Shown piece by piece: positions 60,821-64,000 of a stretch of 64,000 bases of DNA (position 1 is its first letter; the number at the start of each line of letters is the position of its first letter). Source of the DNA: CAIYPG01 sp903864555 (GTDB taxonomy: Bacteria > Pseudomonadota > Gammaproteobacteria > Burkholderiales > SG8-39); NCBI GenBank assembly GCA_947474715.1, contig CANJJT010000011.1, forward strand, positions 9,161-73,160, written 5' to 3'. Both the position numbers and the translations under genes were made by a program. A model generated the notes under the pieces. It made no database searches, was not told the origin of the DNA, and saw only the letters and a program-made list of their open reading frames with translations.

Positions 60821-62455
60821 CTATCCAGCCCCGCGCACCGTATCGATCACCGCCAGGGCGTTCTCCGGCTGCTCATCACCGCGCCAGGCCACATGGCCAT
60901 CGGGCCGCACCAGCACCAGGCGCTTCTCGTAAAGCGAGCGCGCTTCGGCGTTGACCAGATCCACCACCGCCAGCGGCACCCCGCGCTGCTTGGCTGCGGC
61001 CAACAGAGCATTGGCCGGTTGTTGCGTTTCGGCAGCGTTCGCGGCCAGGCGCACCAGCACAAAGCCCTTGCCGTAGAGGTCCAGCGTCGACTGCTGTTTT
61101 GCCGCGTCCAGCCAGACATGCGGCGCGCGCACACCCGGCAGGGTATTCTGCACGTAGTCGATCTCGAAGATGGGCGCGAGCGAGCCATCGCCCACCACGA
61201 TGGGTGAGCCGTCGTAGCGGTAGCCCATGGTGACGCCCAGGGCATGCCATTCCGGTTTCATCATCTCGGTGTAGGCATCGCCATAGGCCTTGCGCGCTGC
61301 ATCGCCCTTCGCACCCGGTTCCATGATGGCCCTGGGGGGCTTCTGCCGGCGTGGCGTCAGCATGCGGATGAGGTTGTTGTGCGCCTCTCGCACATTGCGC
61401 GAGGCCACCGGCTGGCGCTCGGCTTCGTAGCTTTGCAGCAGCGACGGACCACCCCAGCCCTGCACCATGGCGGCCAGCTTCCAGCTGATGTCCACCGCCT
61501 CCTGCAGGCCGGTGGTCATGCCGAAACCGCCGGTCGGTGACAGCTGATGGGCCGAATCCCCCACCAGGAAGATGCGATCGGTGCCATAGCGGTCGGCCAC
61601 CAGCTCGCGGCGCGTCCAGCGCAGCACCGAGGTGATCTCGAACTTGAAATCGCAGCCCACGGCGCGCTGGATGAACTCGCGCAGTTCAGGCTCGCCCAGC
61701 TGCAGCCGGTTCTTGTCGCCGACGAAGGAGAAGCGCCAGTTGTCACGCCCGTCGATGCAGACGATGGTGCCCCAGGTGCCTTCCTCCGGATCGATGAAGA
61801 TGTAGCGGTAGGCCTGCGGCATGGTGATGAGTTTTTCCAGCTCGATGCTGTGGAAGATGACATTGGTGGTGTTGGTGAGCAGATTGTGGCCGGACATGGT
61901 GATGCCCAGTTGCTCGCGGATGGTGCTGGCCGAGCCGTCGGCCGCCACCAGGTAGTCCGCTTCAATCACTTCCTCGACGCCGGTCTGGGTGTTCTTCACG
62001 CGCGCCACCACGCCATCCGTCCGCTCCTCGAAGGACAGCAGTTCGGTGTGGTACTTCAGCGTTGCTTCGCCGGAGCGGCGGGCGAAGCGCTGCATCACCG
62101 GATCGAAGAAGGTCTGCGGGCAGCGCTCGCGGTGCGTCGGGCTTTGCGGCAGCGGCGGCGCCTTGGAACAGGGCGGCGAAGGCTCGCGACCGAGCTCATA
62201 GCCCTTGTGCAGGGCGGTCACCCAGGCATAGTCCTGCGAGTAGTCGCGATTGAAACCGGCCGCTTCCACCCAGGGCACGATGCCCCAGCGACGGCAGAAC
62301 TCCATGATGCGCGCATGCACCGTGTCCATTTTCGGCTGCACGATGACGCCATCGGCCTTCTCAATCAGCACGCTCTTCACGCCACGCATACCGAGGTCGC
62401 CGGCCACGCCCAGGCCGACCGGCCCCCCGCCCACCACCAGCACGGGTGTCTTCAT
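60821..62455 (-). CDS. FAD-dependent aromatic monooxygenase (PheA/TfdB/MhpA-like)
   Basis: 544 residues. FAD-binding VLVVGGGPVGLGVAGDL at the N-terminus, the D-G motif LVAADGSASTIREQLG, and RIFLVGDSAHQLSPTGGFGM are the three flavoprotein hydroxylase signatures. The C-terminal thioredoxin-like domain of phenol hydroxylases (YGKGFVLVRL, VLVRPDGHVAWRG) is present. It uses NAD(P)H and O2 to hydroxylate a phenolic substrate. It follows a gentisate dioxygenase-like gene on the same strand, so a hydroxybenzoate-type substrate that yields a ring-cleavable diphenol is plausible. Confidence 0.92.
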   Translation of the reverse strand: MKTPVLVVGGGPVGLGVAGDLGMRGVKSVLIEKADGVIVQPKMDTVHARIMEFCRRWGIVPWVEAAGFNRDYSQDYAWVTALHKGYELGREPSPPCSKAPPLPQSPTHRERCPQTFFDPVMQRFARRSGEATLKYHTELLSFEERTDGVVARVKNTQTGVEEVIEADYLVAADGSASTIREQLGITMSGHNLLTNTTNVIFHSIELEKLITMPQAYRYIFIDPEEGTWGTIVCIDGRDNWRFSFVGDKNRLQLGEPELREFIQRAVGCDFKFEITSVLRWTRRELVADRYGTDRIFLVGDSAHQLSPTGGFGMTTGLQEAVDISWKLAAMVQGWGGPSLLQSYEAERQPVASRNVREAHNNLIRMLTPRRQKPPRAIMEPGAKGDAARKAYGDAYTEMMKPEWHALGVTMGYRYDGSPIVVGDGSLAPIFEIDYVQNTLPGVRAPHVWLDAAKQQSTLDLYGKGFVLVRLAANAAETQQPANALLAAAKQRGVPLAVVDLVNAEARSLYEKRLVLVRPDGHVAWRGDEQPENALAVIDTVRGAG

Positions 62456-62560
62456 TGCTTCTCCCTGATTGATTGTTGTTATGGATGCAGGCCCGGGCCT
62501 GCCGATGGGCCCCTGCGAGAGCCCAGAAGGAGACCATGCCCCCTTCTCCTTCAGCAGGCG

Positions 62561-63562
62561 CTAGAACTTGCCGCGGAAGCGCGTCTCCGCATCGTGCATC
62601 TCGCCGCCGGGCGAACCGTGGTGCAGCCAGCGCAGCCTTTCCAGCAGGATTTCGTCCGAGGCCTGCAGCAGGAATGCCTCGCCACTGGCACGCCACTCCA
62701 CATCGCTCCAGGGCGGAATGACGAACACGTCGCCGCGCTCCCAGGCCATGGTTTTCCCCTCGCAGAGGGCCGTGCCGCTGCCCTGGTGCACGGCATAGAT
62801 GCGGCTGGCGGTGGTGCGAGCCTCGCTGAACTGGGTGGCCGGCTTGAAGTGCCGCCATTTCAGCCGGATGGTGTCCAGGAAAGGCGGCCCGAGCGTCACT
62901 TCACGCACACCCGGTGCGGCCTCCGGTTGCTGCGTCACTTTCTTGCCCCACACGGCAAACGGAAAGCGGAAGGGAGAATCGGCGGCCACCTCATTCGATT
63001 CCTGCACGAACCTGTCCGGCAACTGCTGGAAGAACATCGGCCCCAGCAGGTGGGTCAGCGGCGCATCGAGGAAATCGATCCAGTAGGCATTGTCCGGGCC
63101 CTTGTTGTCATGGCCATGCCAGGCCCAGTTGGGCGTGAGCAGCACATCGCCGGGTTGCATGGGCACCAGCTTGCCCTCGACCACCGTGTAGGTATCCTGC
63201 TTCGATTCGAGGATGAAGCGCATGGCATTGGGCGTGTGGCGATGGCTGCGTGCCGTCTCGTGGCCCTTGATCATCTGGTAGGCGGCGACGATGGTGGGCG
63301 CCGTGGCATAGGTGTTGCCGGGCACCGGATTGTTCATGATGAGGTTGCGTCGCTCGGCAAACTCGGTCTTCACATACTTGGCTGCGGAATCCAGGGCGGC
63401 ACGCGCGAGGCGGTAGGGCCAGTGCGCCGGGACGAAATGCTTCTTGGGCGTCGGATACATCGACGGTTCCGGCTTGTTCCAGCCCGGGCCCATGCCGGAC
63501 TGTTCCAGAAGGACGTAAAGCTCCTCCATGCTGGCTGCTGCGGCAAACTGATCGGGTGACAT
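62561..63562 (-). CDS. Gentisate 1,2-dioxygenase-like bicupin
   Basis: 333 residues from the ATG at 63562 (AAGGAGGT upstream). Two cupin domains: the first with TARSHRHTPNAMRFILES (His ligands), KLVPMQPGDVLLTPNWAWHG; the second with RIYAVHQGSGTALCEGKTMA and GDVFVIPPWSDVEW. This is the pattern of gentisate, salicylate and 1-hydroxy-2-naphthoate dioxygenases, which open the ring next to a carboxylate using Fe(II) and O2. Genes for the following steps (maleylpyruvate isomerase, fumarylpyruvate hydrolase) are not in the window. Confidence 0.9.
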   Translation of the reverse strand: MSPDQFAAAASMEELYVLLEQSGMGPGWNKPEPSMYPTPKKHFVPAHWPYRLARAALDSAAKYVKTEFAERRNLIMNNPVPGNTYATAPTIVAAYQMIKGHETARSHRHTPNAMRFILESKQDTYTVVEGKLVPMQPGDVLLTPNWAWHGHDNKGPDNAYWIDFLDAPLTHLLGPMFFQQLPDRFVQESNEVAADSPFRFPFAVWGKKVTQQPEAAPGVREVTLGPPFLDTIRLKWRHFKPATQFSEARTTASRIYAVHQGSGTALCEGKTMAWERGDVFVIPPWSDVEWRASGEAFLLQASDEILLERLRWLHHGSPGGEMHDAETRFRGKF

Positions 63563-63790
63563 CGGCGACCTCCTTGCTGACCCCCGTTCTCGCGCGACGG
63601 GGCAATTGGTCAGACCATAAAAGGAAGCGGCCAGTGCAGGCTTGATGTAGGTCAAATGCAAAGGATGGAGCGCTGCACCATCAGGCTCGCGGGGCCATGG
63701 ATGCGCTGGCGTCGTGGGCTCGGCGACAGAAAAGAGTTCCCCAGTCCCTGTGACTCAATCACCGGTGGGATGGCACGCCTGACAGGCCTG

Positions 63791-63876
63791 TGGCTTACCC
63801 CCTTGTCAATTTCCAGGGATGGTGCTGGCGGCGGGCCGGCGCAGGCCCGGGGTTTACCCCCTTGTCAATCGGCATA
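63791..63876 (+). repeat. Two truncated arms of the TTACCCCCTTGTCAA family
   Basis: CTTACCCCCTTGTCAATTTC and GGTTTACCCCCTTGTCAATC, about 60 bp apart and in the same orientation, each without the AAGGGGGCC half. They lie in a gene-free 438-bp tail. Confidence 0.6.
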
Positions 63877-63899
63877 GGGGGCAGTCTAGCTGACTGCGC

Positions 63900-64000
63900 C
63901 CCTGCCACACCACCCGGCATGCGGGGCCGCACCGGGCGGTTCGAAGAGTTGAGGTCATGAGAGACGGGGTACGCCAAGGCGATCGAAGTACGCAATGGTA
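63900..64000 (+). other. Possible group II intron-like fragment at the window edge
   Basis: CACCACCCGGCATGCGGGGC-type sequence forms a hairpin (CCCGG, TGCGG against CCGCA, CCGGG) followed by GCGGTTCGAAGAGTTGAGGT. This resembles the 3-prime domain V region of some proteobacterial group II introns. Recognition is from memory of the motif only, and no reverse transcriptase is visible inside the window. Confidence 0.3.

Noticed and set aside
61547..63559. Plus-strand frame of 670 codons opposite the hydroxylase and dioxygenase
   Set aside because: It crosses two real genes and their intergenic gap and carries no recognisable domain.

Overview
The window is GC-rich DNA from a heterotrophic proteobacterium, most likely a Betaproteobacterium of the order Burkholderiales. 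The main reason is the large number of periplasmic Bug/TctC-type solute-binding proteins: ten intact genes plus one decayed remnant in 64 kb. Several Burkholderiales lineages are known for this expansion. Other support comes from CoA-linked catabolic genes, higBA and vapBC modules, a CbbQ/CbbO pair and abundant short palindromic repeats. I cannot assign a genus. No rRNA, tRNA, CRISPR array, transposase or replication origin was seen.

Layout. 1-7 kb: edge fragment of a CapA-like protein, three Bug proteins, an SGNH lipoprotein, a split AtuA-type pair and an orphan antitoxin. 7-11.5 kb: two translationally coupled acyl-CoA dehydrogenases facing a divergent Baeyer-Villiger monooxygenase. 11.7-12.4 kb: higBA with a clear promoter-operator. 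12.5-13.7 kb: outer membrane phospholipase A. 13.8-23.6 kb: a catabolic cluster with a thiolase-like protein and DUF35 partner, an ADP-forming acyl-CoA synthetase, a hydrolase lacking the usual nucleophile, three Bug genes, MmgE/PrpD and a Bug pseudogene. 23.9-32.5 kb: a forward operon of fused double acyl-CoA dehydrogenase, ADP-forming acyl-CoA synthetase, HpaB-like oxygenase, Bug and MmgE/PrpD. 32.6-48.5 kb: Bug proteins, hydrolases, two related amidohydrolases, two dehydrogenases, a cupin-rubredoxin fusion, enoyl-CoA hydratase, a Tat-type dienelactone hydrolase and tandem TauD/TfdA dioxygenases. 48.9-51.8 kb: CbbQ/CbbO with no obvious client. 52.4-60.6 kb: PrpE, VapBC, a broken hydrolase, a lipoprotein and a GltIJKL-type amino acid ABC importer. 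60.8-63.6 kb: a phenol-type FAD monooxygenase with a gentisate dioxygenase-like cupin protein.

How the genes work together. Most of the window reads as uptake plus catabolism: Bug proteins would capture organic acids, and the neighbouring CoA ligases, acyl-CoA dehydrogenases, hydratases, thiolases and hydrolases would degrade them. No TctA/TctB membrane component is present, so the Bug proteins must use membrane subunits encoded elsewhere or act as sensors.

The strongest unusual signal is at 40590-41114. A gene is interrupted by one in-frame UGA that reads as U-G-S-C, followed by a compact hairpin of bacterial SECIS geometry. This is best explained as a UGSC-family selenoprotein, in an apparent operon with a conserved 350-residue partner and a Bug protein. 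The second is a family of five roughly 200-260 bp elements made of inward-facing hairpin arms with interchangeable inner palindromes, resembling non-autonomous mobile or REP-derived units.
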